Shown here in pieces: positions 32,108 through 44,145 of a stretch of DNA of 64,000 bases. The stretch comes from Neurospora tetrasperma FGSC 2508 (Eukaryota; Ascomycota; Sordariomycetes; Sordariales; Sordariaceae). The position numbers and the translations under genes were made by a program. The notes below the pieces were generated by a model. It did not search any database. It was not told the origin of the DNA and saw only the letters and a list, made by a program, of their open reading frames with translations. The stretch is from assembly GCF_000213175.1 (NCBI RefSeq), contig NW_009799100.1:1357887-1421886 (forward strand), given 5' to 3'. How positions within the stretch are numbered: position 1 is the stretch's first letter; each line of letters starts with the position of its first letter.

Positions 32108-33499
32108 ATGGGCTCAACAACACCCACCGCCTCCCTCCCCTCAGCCTCCTCACCTTCTCTCACTCTCACCCTCGCCCACGAAGACGAGCGTCCCAAAACA
32201 TGGTCTCTCACCCACCCCATGTGGGGACCCGCTCTCTCTCACTCCGAGTACCTCGCGCGCGAACACTTCATGACGACGCTCCCGCTCGCCAAAGACGGTG
32301 GTCTGACGCACTGGATCCTGACCGACATCAACTCCCCTCAGGCAGAAAACAATAACCAACGACCCATCCTCTCCTCCTGCGAAACCCTCCGTAAACACGC
32401 CGTCGCCGCTCGCCACGACCCTTCTTCCGACCGCGTCATTCTCACCGAAGGCATCTCGCACGGCATCGGCTCCGTGTTCACCGACCCTCAGTACCGCGGC
32501 AAGGGATACGCCAACAGGATGATGCAGGAATTGGGCAAGCGGTTGCGCACTTGGCAAGTCACGGATAAGAAGGACCGGCCTGACTCTCCTCCCCTTACCC
32601 AAGCCGAAACAGAAACCCCGGGGAAGGAAGAAGAGGCAACAACCCTCTTCTCAGTCCTCTACTCCGACATAGGCAAATCCTTCTATGCCAAAAACGGATG
32701 GAAGGCCTTTCCTTCAGCGCACGTCTCTTTCAAACCCATCAAATCCTCTTCTTCCTCATCCTCATCCTCCTCATCCCCCTCATCCAAGCCATCCCCCTTC
32801 TCCCCCGCTACTCCTCCCTTCCCACCCAACCTCTCTCCCATAAGCTACCACACCCTCCCTCCCCTCTGCACCCTCGACACCACCCACCTCCTCACCCAAA
32901 CCCTCCCCACCCTCGCCCGCTCCAACCCCTCCAAAACCCACGTCGCCTTGCTGCCAGACTTGGACTGCCTCCTCTGGCATTTACTCCGCGAAGACTTCAT
33001 GACGCAACACATTTTCCACCGCACCCCTTCCGTGCGGGGGGCTATCTATAGCTGCCCTAACAGAAACGGGCAAAGAGTTTGGGCAGTCTGGACCCGCTCT
33101 TATTACCGGGGATTGGAAAGCGAGAGTATCGAAGGGAATCACATGCATATTCTCCGTTTCGTCATGGAAGGGGTAGAGGATCTGGGGAACGAGGAGTCCC
33201 TGCAAAAAGTGACAGAGGACCCAGAAACAGAGAAATATCTGGTGGAAGCATTCCGGGCGATCTTGGCTGTGGCGCAACGGGAGGCGGCGGAGTGGAGGGT
33301 GCAGGATGTGCAGATGTGGAATCCGAGTCCGTTGGTGAGTCGGTTGATTGAGAAAGCCGGGGTTGAGGGCGGGTACGAGATGGTGGAGAGGGATATGGAT
33401 AGCATTCCCAGCTTGATGTGGTATGGGGCTGAGGGGATGGAGGGTGGTAGGACCGAGGATGTCGAGTGGGTTGCTAATGAAAAGTATGGGTGGTGCTGA
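32108..33499 (+). CDS. LYC1-like GNAT acetyltransferase
   Basis: This is an intronless gene of 463 residues with the start in an A-rich context (AAAAAAATGG). The N-terminal half is a GNAT domain: acetyl-CoA-binding motif A is GSVFTDPQYRGKGYANRMMQ (Q/R-x-x-G-x-G/A), followed by LFSVLYSDIGKSFYAKNGWK. This FYxxxGW ending matches fungal LYC1-type proteins; Yarrowia LYC1 is a lysine N6-acetyltransferase. A poly-Ser/Pro linker (about residues 213-245) leads to a C-terminal domain with LDCLLWHLLREDFM and AIYSCPNRNGQRVWAVWTR, as expected for the family. Its likely role is acetylation of free lysine in lysine breakdown or resistance. It converges on the OPT transporter gene, but no functional link is implied. 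Confidence 0.8.
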   Translation: MGSTTPTASLPSASSPSLTLTLAHEDERPKTWSLTHPMWGPALSHSEYLAREHFMTTLPLAKDGGLTHWILTDINSPQAENNNQRPILSSCETLRKHAVAARHDPSSDRVILTEGISHGIGSVFTDPQYRGKGYANRMMQELGKRLRTWQVTDKKDRPDSPPLTQAETETPGKEEEATTLFSVLYSDIGKSFYAKNGWKAFPSAHVSFKPIKSSSSSSSSSSSPSSKPSPFSPATPPFPPNLSPISYHTLPPLCTLDTTHLLTQTLPTLARSNPSKTHVALLPDLDCLLWHLLREDFMTQHIFHRTPSVRGAIYSCPNRNGQRVWAVWTRSYYRGLESESIEGNHMHILRFVMEGVEDLGNEESLQKVTEDPETEKYLVEAFRAILAVAQREAAEWRVQDVQMWNPSPLVSRLIEKAGVEGGYEMVERDMDSIPSLMWYGAEGMEGGRTEDVEWVANEKYGWC

Positions 33500-33846
33500 A
33501 GTTATAAGCGGGCGTTGTTTTTTCTTCTTCTGATTTTTCTCCCTTGGTTTTCCTTCCTTGGATATTGTCACTTCCTTTTTGCATATACACAGACACCGGT
33601 ACAACGGTACTGGGGGTCATGTCATCAATACAACGAGTATTATTGACTAGGTATAGGCTACCGTATACCAACCACTATAAATCTGATACCGAAAGCACAG
33701 TTGGATATCATCAACAAAAACATAACATCAGCCATTCCGCGTACCGAACTCCAGACACAACCAGGCCCAGAACCCCTTCTTCCCACATCCGCCGCTAGCA
33801 AAAGCTACGAAACCCCCATCCACAACATCACAGCCTTTTCACCAGC
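33500..33846. other. short intergenic, convergent 3' ends
   Basis: This holds the 3' UTRs of the acetyltransferase and transporter genes. Nothing else was seen. Confidence 0.5.
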
Positions 33847-36800
33847 TTAGGGGGCCGGCACCTTGTTCGCGTCCCACCAGGGGAAGAACCTCTCTCCCTC
33901 GGACAACGTCTTGATCGTGCAAGCCGTATCCTCACAGCCCTTATACGGCTGGGTGTTACCCCACCACTCCACGCTTACTCTAGCCCACTGCACCGAGAAC
34001 AGCATCACGATACCGCTAAGCGCAATACCCGCGCTAAACGCGGCGCTCAACACAAAGTTGTACTTGGACCAGAACGCCAGGTATCTGTTCCGCACATAGA
34101 TCCAGCTCAACCACGCAATGGGGACCGCTGGCCAGCAGTAGCTCATGCTGTACGGCGCCCAGTTGAGTGCGCCATAGAACAAGGCTACGGGGTGGAACTG
34201 ACGAATGAACTTGTTGCGCGGGAACTTGCGGATGATGAGCCAAAATATGACGGGAATGCAGAGACCGATGGGGAAGCCCAGAAGGAGCCACTTATACTGG
34301 CCGTGAATTCCGAAAACCTTGACAGGACCAATGGTTCCCCACAAAACGGCGGCAGTAAAGAAGGTGTTGATGCCGGGGCAGAAGAAACGCATGGGCGCGT
34401 TGGTCTGGCAAATGTTCTCAATGTTGACTTGGAAGTTGAGCACACCGGTACAGATGAAAGTGGAAATGAGCGTGGCCACCATCTGGGCGGTGAAAGTGTG
34501 GCGAGGAGGAATCTTGATGTAGTGAGCGAGCTTGAGGTCGTTGGCGAAGCTGATGGCATGCGCGCAGGTCACATATCTGTGGAGGGTTAGCCTTTTGAAA
34601 GCTGATAACGGGAAAATTGTAGGGACACGACTTACCCAAAGGATTTGAAAAAGTTCATGGCCAAGGCGTTACCCTCAACCCAAGCACCACCGATGAACTC
34701 GGCCAACACGTTCAAGGTGACTTCGATACCCGTCATAGCCTTGATGATGCCAATAGGGATGACGAAAATTACAGCAAGGAACAGGCCGTAGGGAACGACA
34801 CCAGCAGTGGTATACGTGGGCCAGGCGGCAACACCAGCAAAGCCAAGTGCCATGGCAATCACGAGGCAGCCCAAGTACCACAGTTCCGAAACTGTTGTGG
34901 GTTCTTGTCAGTAACCTTTTCTCGCCCTCTTTTCAGGAATGGGTCCTCACCTTCGGGATAAACAGCCATCAAACGGTTATGCACGTCCTTGTACCCAACA
35001 TCCTCTTCCTCGACACTCTCTCCGGCAGCACTTCTCTTTGTCCATCTCTTTGGCTTCACAGTTTTCCAGATGTTCCTGAAGCCAATGGCGATCTCGGCCC
35101 GATGGAAAAGAATGATATGGCTGATGGTGGCCGCATAGATGGCGAAGAAAGCGAAATACACAATGGCGTTGGCCGCTGAAAGATATGCGGCGCTGTAATC
35201 CATGTACTTTGCCTCGTCGAACATGCCCTTCTCGTCAATGGCTCGCGAGACGTTGTACAGACTACCGTAGTGGTCAAACACACGGTTGCTGTTGATTGGA
35301 AGGTAACCGGTATTCCAAACATTAGTGTACCAAATTCCAAGGATGATGAAGCCGAAAAACGCCATGCCGAAGGTTTTGTTGAACGTGGTGAAAGCAGGCA
35401 CCATCTGGCATTGGTTAGTATGGATCTGAAGAATAGGAATTGCAAGAGGACTCACAAGAGGGTCAACGGAATCGAAAAGCAAAACGTTCCAGTCAAATGT
35501 GGGGAAGGGGTTGAACATCTACGCGCAGTCAGTATCAAGACACTGCGACAATATTCATTGCTGAAATCGGGAGGGAGCACTCACGCCAGTGCCGTTTTGG
35601 AATCCAGTGAGAATGCTCAGGTTCAAATTCTGCAGAAGTTAGATTAACTTCTCGCCACAGAAGCAAGTGGGTTTGGCTTACGTTGGGAGCAATCCACTGC
35701 ATCCAAGAAAAGAATGTCAAGGCCTCAAAGAGATAGTTGGGGAACCAGAAGTACACGAACATTGCGCCGAAAGCCCACATGAAGAACTTGAAGCGCGACA
35801 TTCTGTACAGCCTCTTGAACGGGCCAGGAACTATATGATTCTCCTCGTGGTGCAGAGCCGAGTTGAGGGCGATGGTAACCAAAGATGCGGGCCAGACGCA
35901 GTAAGATGGATAGACGATGAACCGGCGAGTGATACCTATTTTTTATTGTCAATCACTCGAGCCCCTTGGCATCTCGCATAAGGAAGACTATCACTCACCA
36001 GCAAGGCCATAGCCGATGAAGTTGGTGCTCAACGCAATCAAAATCTGGTACGCAAAGCTGTTCGCATATGGTTGGTTAAAGAATTGCGGCAGCACCTGGG
36101 TCCACACAATGTACTGCGTGTAGGGCAGCGACTTGGCTGTGTTTGCCATGATGGCGATCAACATGTGTTCCTTCTTGCTGAACCGCCCCGGGTTGAGATT
36201 ATGCTTGGTTCCAAAGAGAGTGAACTCGTAATACGGCATCCACATCTCCCAGGCTTTGCCGAGAGGAAAAGCAAGGAGCTGAGCAACGTTGGATTCGATC
36301 GAAATGCTGGGCTGGCGCACACTGAAGAGCTGCGATGATGGTCAGCCATGGGAAAGCATGCGGGGTCTCGAAAAAGGAATTGGCACCTACCTGGTTGACA
36401 AAGGCTAGAATGACAGAGAACAAGATGCCAATGGTCCACGAACGAATGGTTGAGCACGGCGTGGAAGGGTCATCGGTATTGTCGACAACGGCGCGCACTT
36501 CGGCGTAGGGACTGTTGCTCTGGATGAGAGCAGCTTCAATCTTCATCTCGGTGATGATATCATCGTACTTTTCCGGATTCGAGAGAATGTTTTGCTCGTT
36601 GGCTGTGTTGTAGACGCGTCAGACCAGTCCAGAGCAGAGGACGGCTTGGCTATGGACTACACAAGGAGACACTCACCTAGGAATTCCTGGATCTTTTCAA
36701 GAACCACGTGCGGAAAGTTTGGATCGCGTCCATGCATGCTGACCACATTCTTCATCAACTTGACAACTTCTTCGAGACTGAGGGTCTCGGCCGCAGCCTT

Positions 36801-37047
36801 TGCTTGGAGGAGGTCCTCTTCGGTAACATCAAGATGTCTGTATAGTCAATCTCTGATACGGGTCCAAGGGGAGATGAAGAGACTCAACCTACCCTTCAAG
36901 AACTTGTGCTTCCTCTGAGTCCATACGGTCAAGGCCAACTTCATGAATGCCGTCGATCTTCTCGTCGTACTTTATCGGGGAAGCAGGAGCTTGATCACTC
37001 CCAGCAGGGGTGATGTTCACTGTCTTCTCATCTCTGGTGGTCGCCAT
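33847..37047 (-). CDS. OPT-family oligopeptide/peptide transporter
   Basis: There are ten exons: 37047-36893, 36837-36677, 36602-36391, 36329-35999, 35935-35682, 35629-35585, 35518-35456, 35404-34951, 34891-34636, 34576-33847. All nine introns are 51-74 bp with GT..AG ends, and the protein has 886 residues. OPT proteins are proton-coupled plasma-membrane importers of small peptides, glutathione or metal chelates. Family signatures are SPYAEVRAVV and DNTDDPSTPCSTIRSW before the first membrane segment, NPGRFSKKEH, the PFPTFDWNVL block and GALNWAPYSMSYCWP. About 14-16 hydrophobic segments follow. The first 120 residues are hydrophilic and probably cytosolic. Exon 6 has 45 nt and exon 7 has 63 nt. 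The substrate is not predictable. Confidence 0.95.
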
Positions 37048-39466
37048 GACGTGCGGTATACACGCCGATGAGGCTGCTGTACTGCTGAAAGATGTGGTAT
37101 GGATAGGCAGTCCTCAAGACGTGAAGGATGGCTGCATGTCACAGACGAGGGGGGAAAGAGGTTAATATCTTCCTTTCTATACGTGGTATCACAAACCCCT
37201 TGAGGAAGCACGCCACATACCTCAACCTCACAGCACCTACATGAAGCTGTACTCCTGTATGCTGCAAGACTCCCGACTGGCTTATCTTGGCCTTGCCTCT
37301 CTACAAATGGTGTGAGTGCCCAGTGGTAATGACCTTCCCAGACGGGCGGGCCAAGAGAATGTATGAACAAGATACTTCTGAATGAGGAAGATAACGTGAG
37401 CTATGGTAGCTGTTGAACTTTTGGAGGAGGCATCCCATGCTTGTCAACCCTTGCGGCAATCAGCCCGTCTGGGCGCTGCATCTTGGCTCACAGTGATGGA
37501 CGCCCAGACAGTGACAAAAGGATAAGACCTCGGATTGACATGGTGGGGTGGCGGCTGGGAGGGCCGTCTTGGAAACATGGTTCTCGCACTCACGCGGTTG
37601 GTGGTAAGGGAGCGAGATGATTGTCAATGGCCTGCCTGACATTAGCTACCCATTGTCCGGATCGATTTTTGTGGAGATATCATGACATGCCAGAGAAGAT
37701 GGAGGCTGCAAGGATAAGAGTGAAGAGTGCAGTGCAAAGATGACGGGAGAATGTGTTCAGTAAACGGAGGTAGTGGTATGCTCTGCGACTTGACGGGACT
37801 GCATGAGCTCTTGGAGCTGTGGGGATGTCCAAGCTTTGACGGAAGACGGGACACTCCGCAACCAGACACACTTCAAGTTCTTCAGTCGCAAGAGGTTCCG
37901 TGTTCAACATCATTGCTCTTCACTCGCAACTTCCACTTCTGGATCCCCGCCAAGAGGTTAAGTTCATTTTAGTGAAAGATGTTGGGGAAGCGGGGGAAAG
38001 AGCATTGAAGGGTGCATAAGACCAAAGTGTCACATGAAGAGGAAAAGACGTTGCAAAAGAAGCGCTCACAACTTACCCGATGTCTAATTCTCAGCAGAGA
38101 AGGGCAGGTAGGTAGAGGTAATTTAGCTCGATGGCCTAGACCAAACTGCAGTTCAGGAGTGACAATGTCCGGACAAATATTCTGGTGGTTCAGGAGAACA
38201 TTGGCGTCCTCCCGTCACTACGTTGCCTTGTAGGGTCGGTCTGCACTTGCGTACCTGGGATTCATTGTTTAGGTTTGGAAGGAACGACGTGGGATTCTTT
38301 CCCAGTCTCATGAGGCAGGAATATTGGTGCCAGAAGATCTTTTCTTTGCAGACGCCAACTTCTCAGCTTCCAGACCACTTGGAGATCTCGATCAAGACCG
38401 AGGTGCCGCTTTCTCCCTTGCATTTCCTTCCATCCATTCACTCCTTTTCATTGCTTGATAGGCCAAGCAGACATGGAAGGCAACATCAATTCTGATGGAT
38501 TTTGCCGCCAGTGAAACCACCAATCGCGTACTCGCCAGATATAAAAGGTATCACGACATATTGTTTAACTTCTCACCCTCGTTGATTCGGCGACACGCAG
38601 CCTGCACTTGCATAAGAGTACCCGAACCAAACAAGGGCCCCGACATGGGGGCGCTGTCCGCAACCTGAAGGAGCCAAGACAAAGATCTAAATGGAGCCAT
38701 TTAAGCTTGGACGTGGCCAAGACCGCATGCCATGGCGGATCATCACCTTGGAGTCTTGGACCTACCTGAACCAAAAATGCCCAGCCTTTGATATCGACAA
38801 ACAACTAACCCAGACCTTCGTCCCCAACTTGTATCCGAACTAGCTCCCATTAAGTCTTCTTCAGCGCATCTAGCCCCCAACGAACAAAGACGATATCAGG
38901 ACCCAAGCGGGGAGGAGGTTACGGTCTGTTTCTCGTCGTTGGTGTCTCTCGGCCCCTTGGCGTACCTTGGCTCTTTTGCTTTTGATGTTGGTTATTGGAT
39001 GCCAGTCCATGATTGCGATAGCAACCAAGACTATGGGGTTGCACCAGCTTGAACATTGATCGGGCCACCAAACCACAACGACGCGCTCTCGTCTTAGCTG
39101 TTCATCATGATGCGAATCAAAGGCGCAGTTTTATCTTCCCACAGTCTTTCCCCGGATTGAAGTACTGATGAGTTCCTACCTTCTCGCGTGGGTAAAGGTT
39201 GGTGAACTGATTATATGTAGTTATGATCCGCCACCAAGAGTATCAGCGAAGTCGTGGCTAGATTTGAGGGCCACAGCACCTAGCGTAGGGGTCCTTGGCC
39301 ACAAATAGAGATAAGGTTCTGGAGAGACAGGGATTCGACTTACACGGGATGAGGACGGGACTGGAAGCCACCAACGGTCGTGATAGGGGAATCGCATAAT
39401 CAGGAGAAAACCGCCACTGCACAACCTCGTGCGCACCCTCTTTTCCCACTATTGTATCGCAATGGG

Positions 39467-39516
<50 letters not shown>

Positions 39517-40164
39517 CTCCCAATTGATCAAAAGGTATCACAAACAGCTGAATGATACCGAGAAAGATGAGAAGCCGCCACCACATCTTTCATGTTGCAA
39601 TGCCGCCAAGAACTGACCTCATTAATCGGCGCCCTTACGGGGTTGCAGTCACGACAGTTTTAGGAAGGTGATTAAGACCTCGGGCGACCGGGCGTGATTC
39701 TCCAATGGGTAATCCGACCAAATGCAGCAGATGCAGGATAGGTATGGAATTATCCTCCAACCTTGAGCACATGACATGGGCAAACAACCCTATCTCATCG
39801 GCCTCGAATCATTCATTGCCTGCCAAGACGATATGGCGTCGCCTTCACTTTTGACTTGCCGTTTTGATCCATCATCGCAGCGATTTCGGTTGATGCTGGT
39901 CATTAAGGTTCGAGCAAATCGCACTTCTTTCCAAAGTGTCGGGAACTATACGTACAGAAATAGCACAAAGCACATGCCATCCATTCCATCATCCATCATG
40001 GGGTGCGAAGTGGAAGCGCTTTTGTCCTTCCCAAGCCCATATGCAAGTCGCCATCACCCATTGCGAGAACATGCAGTCGACAGATAGTAGCATCACATAT
40101 TGGGCTGGAACGTTGAGTAACCTCTTCAAGGACTTCATCGTGGGATCTGATAAGCTGTTGTTAA
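37048..40164. other. 3.1-kb gene-poor region
   Basis: The left part is the OPT promoter. No gene was recognised. The only striking feature is a T49 homopolymer at 39468-39516. Frames here are short and lack coding bias. Confidence 0.45.
39468..39516. repeat. T49 homopolymer
   Basis: Forty-nine consecutive T were counted from the sequence, in a gene-free region. It could be the tail of an old minus-strand retroposed copy or simple slippage; no element was recognised beside it. Confidence 0.95.
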
Positions 40165-40786
40165 GGGCATGTTCGTTACCGCTGTAAAAATTTAGCCTCA
40201 ATATTGCATTACTGTGCAGGGTCTGCAGCTGCACGCTGCAACGTTAAGGCAGCTTTAAAGCACGCCAAGACCGTTGCTCTTATTGAGCTGTGTTCGGAAA
40301 CTCTACCTCTATATAACCAATGCCACCCCCGTTGTCATCTTTTCAATTCTTCTCTTCTCAACCACCACACTCTTAGTTTTCAACCACTACAGTATATATA
40401 CTGTAAAAACACTGTGTTTCCCAAATGGTAGTTTTCAATTGGGAATAGCCTTATTTATCGCCTTTGAGAAAAAAAAAAAGGGGGGGGGGGGGGGGGGAAA
40501 AGGGGTTAACGGAATTCCTTACTGCACTACGGCTCAAAATCGAGGCGTAGTGCAGTAAGGAAAACGGGTAAGAATTAAGAGGATTCTAGCCCTCTGATTG
40601 GTTAAATCAACGATTTGGAGAAAGTGCAGATGGTTGCAGGTGGTTGCAGCGACTTGCATGAAAATTAAGCATTTTTACTGAGAAATACCGAACACTGCGC
40701 AGTTCAGTAAGGCAGTATGCTTACTACGACCCGAACTCTGCAAATCTGAATACCCTTCAATTTTTTACTGTGGTAACGAACACGCC
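40165..40786. mobile_element. MITE-like element with TIRs and TTAA target duplication
   Basis: The left end reads GGGCATGTTCGTTACCGCTG and the right end, reverse-complemented, GGCGTGTTCGTTACCACAGT. They match over about 27 bp with three mismatches and one length difference. Both ends are directly flanked by TTAA, as expected of a target-site duplication. The 622-bp interior has no coding frame. It contains an A11G18 run (40469-40497) and a perfect hairpin (40515-40562). It fits a non-autonomous DNA transposon; TTAA recalls piggyBac-type insertion but the superfamily is not established. Confidence 0.65.
40515..40562. repeat. perfect 17-bp inverted repeat (hairpin)
   Basis: TTCCTTACTGCACTACG and its exact reverse complement are separated by 14 nt. 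The loop itself can pair CTC with GAG. It lies inside the MITE-like element, next to the A11G18 run. Confidence 0.9.
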
Positions 40787-41410
40787 TTAAGTCTCCAATG
40801 CCAAGATAGTATGAGGTACCTAGTCCAATTCGCTTGGCGACGGATTGACGGTACCCGATGTCTTTGTTGCTCGGGAGTTGGAGACCCTAAATACGAACAT
40901 ATCTTTCCACTTGATCCGTCTACTCGAATCCTTCATACCCTACAAGTAGCAAACCCAACAAGGAAAAGCAATTGATCACACATTAGCCACCGTGACCATT
41001 ACTCTAAACTGTAATCCAACAACAAAAACAAAAACAACAACCACACGGACGGATGACCGCTTTTATCTTTGGTGACAGCTTCATTCTATCCATGTATTGG
41101 CCCTCATCTCAACCAAATCATCATCTTGATCATCCATCTCTGGACCACTCGCGCTTTCGCCTTCCTTCCACCTTTCCAACCTGATCAAAGTGCTAACCTC
41201 GGCGCTGACTAACCAGATAGCGAATTTAGTGTTCCGTCATTTTTTTTTTCGAGACAGACGGGAGAGAGGAGGGGGAGTCCGAAATGGTAAACCAGTAACT
41301 GAAGTCTGAGGTGGTTGTAGTTGCTCCGCTGAACAGGTGAGACGTTGTTGGAAGGACGTGGCATTTATGAGAGCTTGGAATCACGTAGATTCTAACAATA
41401 AGCATCCAAT
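40787..41410. other. intergenic
   Basis: This lies between the MITE-like element and the tRNA-Ala gene. No gene was recognised. Confidence 0.45.
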
Positions 41411-41504
41411 GGGCAATTGGTCTAGGGGTATGATTTTCGCTTCGCATTGTTGGCTTTCGATGCGCCTTTGTGAAAGGTCACCGGTTCGAATCCGGTATTG
41501 TCCA
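41411..41504 (+). tRNA. tRNA-Ala: tRNA-Ala (anticodon CGC), with intron
   Basis: The acceptor arms GGGCAAT and ATTGTCC pair with a G3-T70 wobble, the known identity element for alanine, and A73 follows. The T arm is ACCGG-TTCGAAT-CCGGT. The anticodon stem TTCGC pairs with GTGAA. Anticodon CGC is at 41443-41445, followed by A37 and a 22-nt intron (41447-41468) that contains GCG able to pair with the anticodon. A T5 run after the gene (from about 41508) is a likely polymerase III terminator. It reads GCG codons. Confidence 0.93.
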
Positions 41505-42289
41505 TACTTTTTAACATTTTTGGGGGGGTCAACAATTCATCGTCGTCAACTTCAAAGTGTTTCCTTGATGTCCGGCTGTCACGTTCCATTTAATATTTTT
41601 TTTCCCATCCTGTCCCCTCTCGAAGTTTGTCGATCATTTGTTGAGTCTCGCCGTTTCTAATGGGTCGCTAATTGACAGGCTGGGCTTAGTTAGGTTGCGC
41701 TGACAGATAGAAGGGAGATCTAGAATGTGAGATCGCATCGCTTGAAACGATGAAAGAATAAATGCACGTTGATGTTGGGCTACCTTTGCTTTGAGAAGGG
41801 TAGACTACTGATAGATTTAAAGTCAAATTTGCTCTTTTGTCACCTTGCACTTTCTTGATTTCGTTCGATCATGGCCATGACATGGCCCCTGCTACCTTTC
41901 ACGACACCGGTTGTTATTGGGTTAAGAATGGCGTGAAAGACAAGTAATACATAAGCCAGAGCTTGCGGGAGCTACAAGAAAACAAACTAGGTGTCGGAGC
42001 ACAAAACTGGTATAAAGCTAACACATAAAGCTAAAACAACTGAACCTTCTCCTACCCTATCCTAACCTCGCCTGACGCCGGTTCCTCTGCTTGGAATTTT
42101 CCTTTCCTTTTCTACACCCCTACACCTAACTTTGAATAAGCTCCACCGTCCATGTCAGACAGATAGCTTGGATACAATGCACATTGTCTCCAAATCGTCT
42201 TGGAACCATAGGACCTTCCATCTTCGACATGCCATCCTCAAACAGTAGCCTCCTGCGCCCAACTTTTCCAGCCTTCAAACATGCTATCC
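41505..42289. other. intergenic
   Basis: This is the 3' flank of the SNF5/SFH1 gene and of the tRNA. Nothing else was recognised. Confidence 0.45.
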
Positions 42290-44145
42290 TCACAGAGGCT
42301 TGGGATCAGTGGCGTGCAGGTTCCTAGCCCACCTCGGCAGTTTCCTATCCCGCTCGTAAATGAAGCCGCAGTTATTGCAGAGTGACTGTAACACCGTCTC
42401 GTTAGCATCATCACTCTTTCATGACATGGAAAGTAAAACAGATCACTCACCCTCGGTCCATAAGGCCCATCCCGAACCGCCCAAACACTGGTGCCCCACA
42501 CCCTACAGCAAGAGCACCTCCAGTTGTTCCGTTCGTTATCTGCCAGCGTTCCACCACCCCCATACCCACCACCACCGCCGCCGCCGCCGCCGCCGCCACC
42601 GCCGCCTCCGCCTCCAACATCCGGGGTGTGCCTACCGCTAGTAGGCGACAGACTTCTAAACCTTCTCTTTTTCTTGCTTCTCTCCCCGCGTCCCATGCGC
42701 TCCTCTTCCTGCTCGATAAGCCCACCGAATCCGAAGCCCACAGGCACGCCGCCCGCCATGCCAGTATTGCTGCTGAACCGCGCCGTCTCTCTGCGCAGTC
42801 TGCGGATCTGCCTCTCGCGATCGCCCTCGCGCTTCTCAATCTCCTCCTTCGACAGCGTCTCCAGCTTGGGCTCCCAGTCCTCCGCCAGATGCTCCGGGTC
42901 GTATCGCCAGCCGGCGCCCTCGCCGCCCGCCGTGACGGCCGCGTCGTTGGGGAACTCGACGCCACCGACACCCAGTGAGGTAGTGCCCCAGCCGGCTACC
43001 AGCCCGCCGGACTCGCATGCTTCCTTTTTGAGCTTGAGTACTGCCTCGTAGATGGCGTGCGTCATGGCGGGTACCCACTCGCCGTGTAGACCGAGGTCGG
43101 CGCAGGTTTGCTTGGCAAAGGCCTCGGCGGTCCCTGGAGGATGAAGGAGCGACCACTCGAACTTGTCGGTATAGACTTGCGAAGAGAGGTTGATGTTAAG
43201 GTTGATAATGCAGCGGTACGTGTCGTCGGGGCTGAAGTCGTCGGCGTCTGGGGGGATCGGGGTTGCGGCGGCGCTAATTTCGCCAGTGGATGTTTGGACT
43301 GCGGAGGTGCCATTGGCGGCGGGCGTTGGTGTCGATACGGCGTTGCCGTTAATTGCTGGGGTATTGGAAGTTGAGGTCGCGGCTTCGAGCAGGTTCGTGG
43401 GCTTGGGAACCTCGGTTGCTGGGCGGTCGCGATGGGAGTGGAAGAGAGGGTGGAGAGCAACACCGGCGTACTCTTCTAGTTGTGTCCTTATTTGCTTGCT
43501 GATCTCGGATATGGTCTGATTCCTGTTAGGAAGGTCTAAATCCTGGACCAGGACAGTCGCAAACTGATCAGTAGTAATCAAAGTCTCGTGCAGGTTCCAG
43601 AGGAACGTGTCGCGTAACCGATATGGGACGGTGGGCTCCTGTGGCTTGAAGAGGGGACTGCTGGGGTCCAGGCTTGCAGCATGCGGAGGCAGAGACGGGG
43701 GCGGAATGTAGGATGGGATATCGAGGTCAATCCGTATGGGGATCAGTGTGAGAGGAAGGCTGGCTTGGGCAAAGTTCTGTTGGTCGGATCGACCCTGGCG
43801 AAACCTTCCCATCCAATCCCGCCAAATGCCCTGTACCTCCACGGGCTCATGTGTATCCTTGCCAACCTTCTCGGCCGGGTCGGCCTTGACAGTACCGTCG
43901 TCGGGCTGTACGCTGCGGAGACCTGTAGGGCGGCGGCGGCTGCGGGTGTTGTCGTCGTCATCGTCGTAATCGTCGTAGCCATCCTCGGCATAGTTGATGA
44001 TGGTAGTGCCGCGCTTCGTTGTGCGCGAAAGTGGGTTCGCGGGAGCAGTGCCGGGAAGGACGGGTGTTAGGAGGGAATTGTTGTAGGTGCGTAACCTTGG
44101 CGCATAAGAAGAGAAAACGGATTGTTGGGATTCGGAGCGCGCCAT
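42290..44145 (-). CDS. SNF5/SFH1-family chromatin-remodelling subunit
   Basis: There are two exons (44145-42451, 42385-42290) with a 65-bp intron (GTGAGT..TTACAG), giving 596 residues. It is a core subunit of SWI/SNF or RSC remodellers in the nucleus. The SNF5 domain has two repeats: YRLRDTFLWNLHETLITTDQ with ISKQIRTQLEEYAG, and YRCIINLNINLSSQVYTDKF with FEWSLLHPPGTAEAFAKQTC. The N-terminus SYAPRLRTYNNSLLTPV is like fungal Sfh1. The C-terminus carries a GATA-like zinc finger whose first pair (Cys544, Cys547 of RCSCCRVWGTSVWA) and second pair (LCNNC, Cys568 and Cys571) lie on different exons, so the splice is needed to complete it. A run of about 18 Gly precedes the finger. I favour SFH1 over SNF5 but cannot prove it. 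Confidence 0.9.

Noticed and set aside
42491-43051. Plus-strand 186-codon proline-rich frame
   Set aside because: Antisense of the glycine run and zinc-finger region of the SNF5/SFH1 gene.
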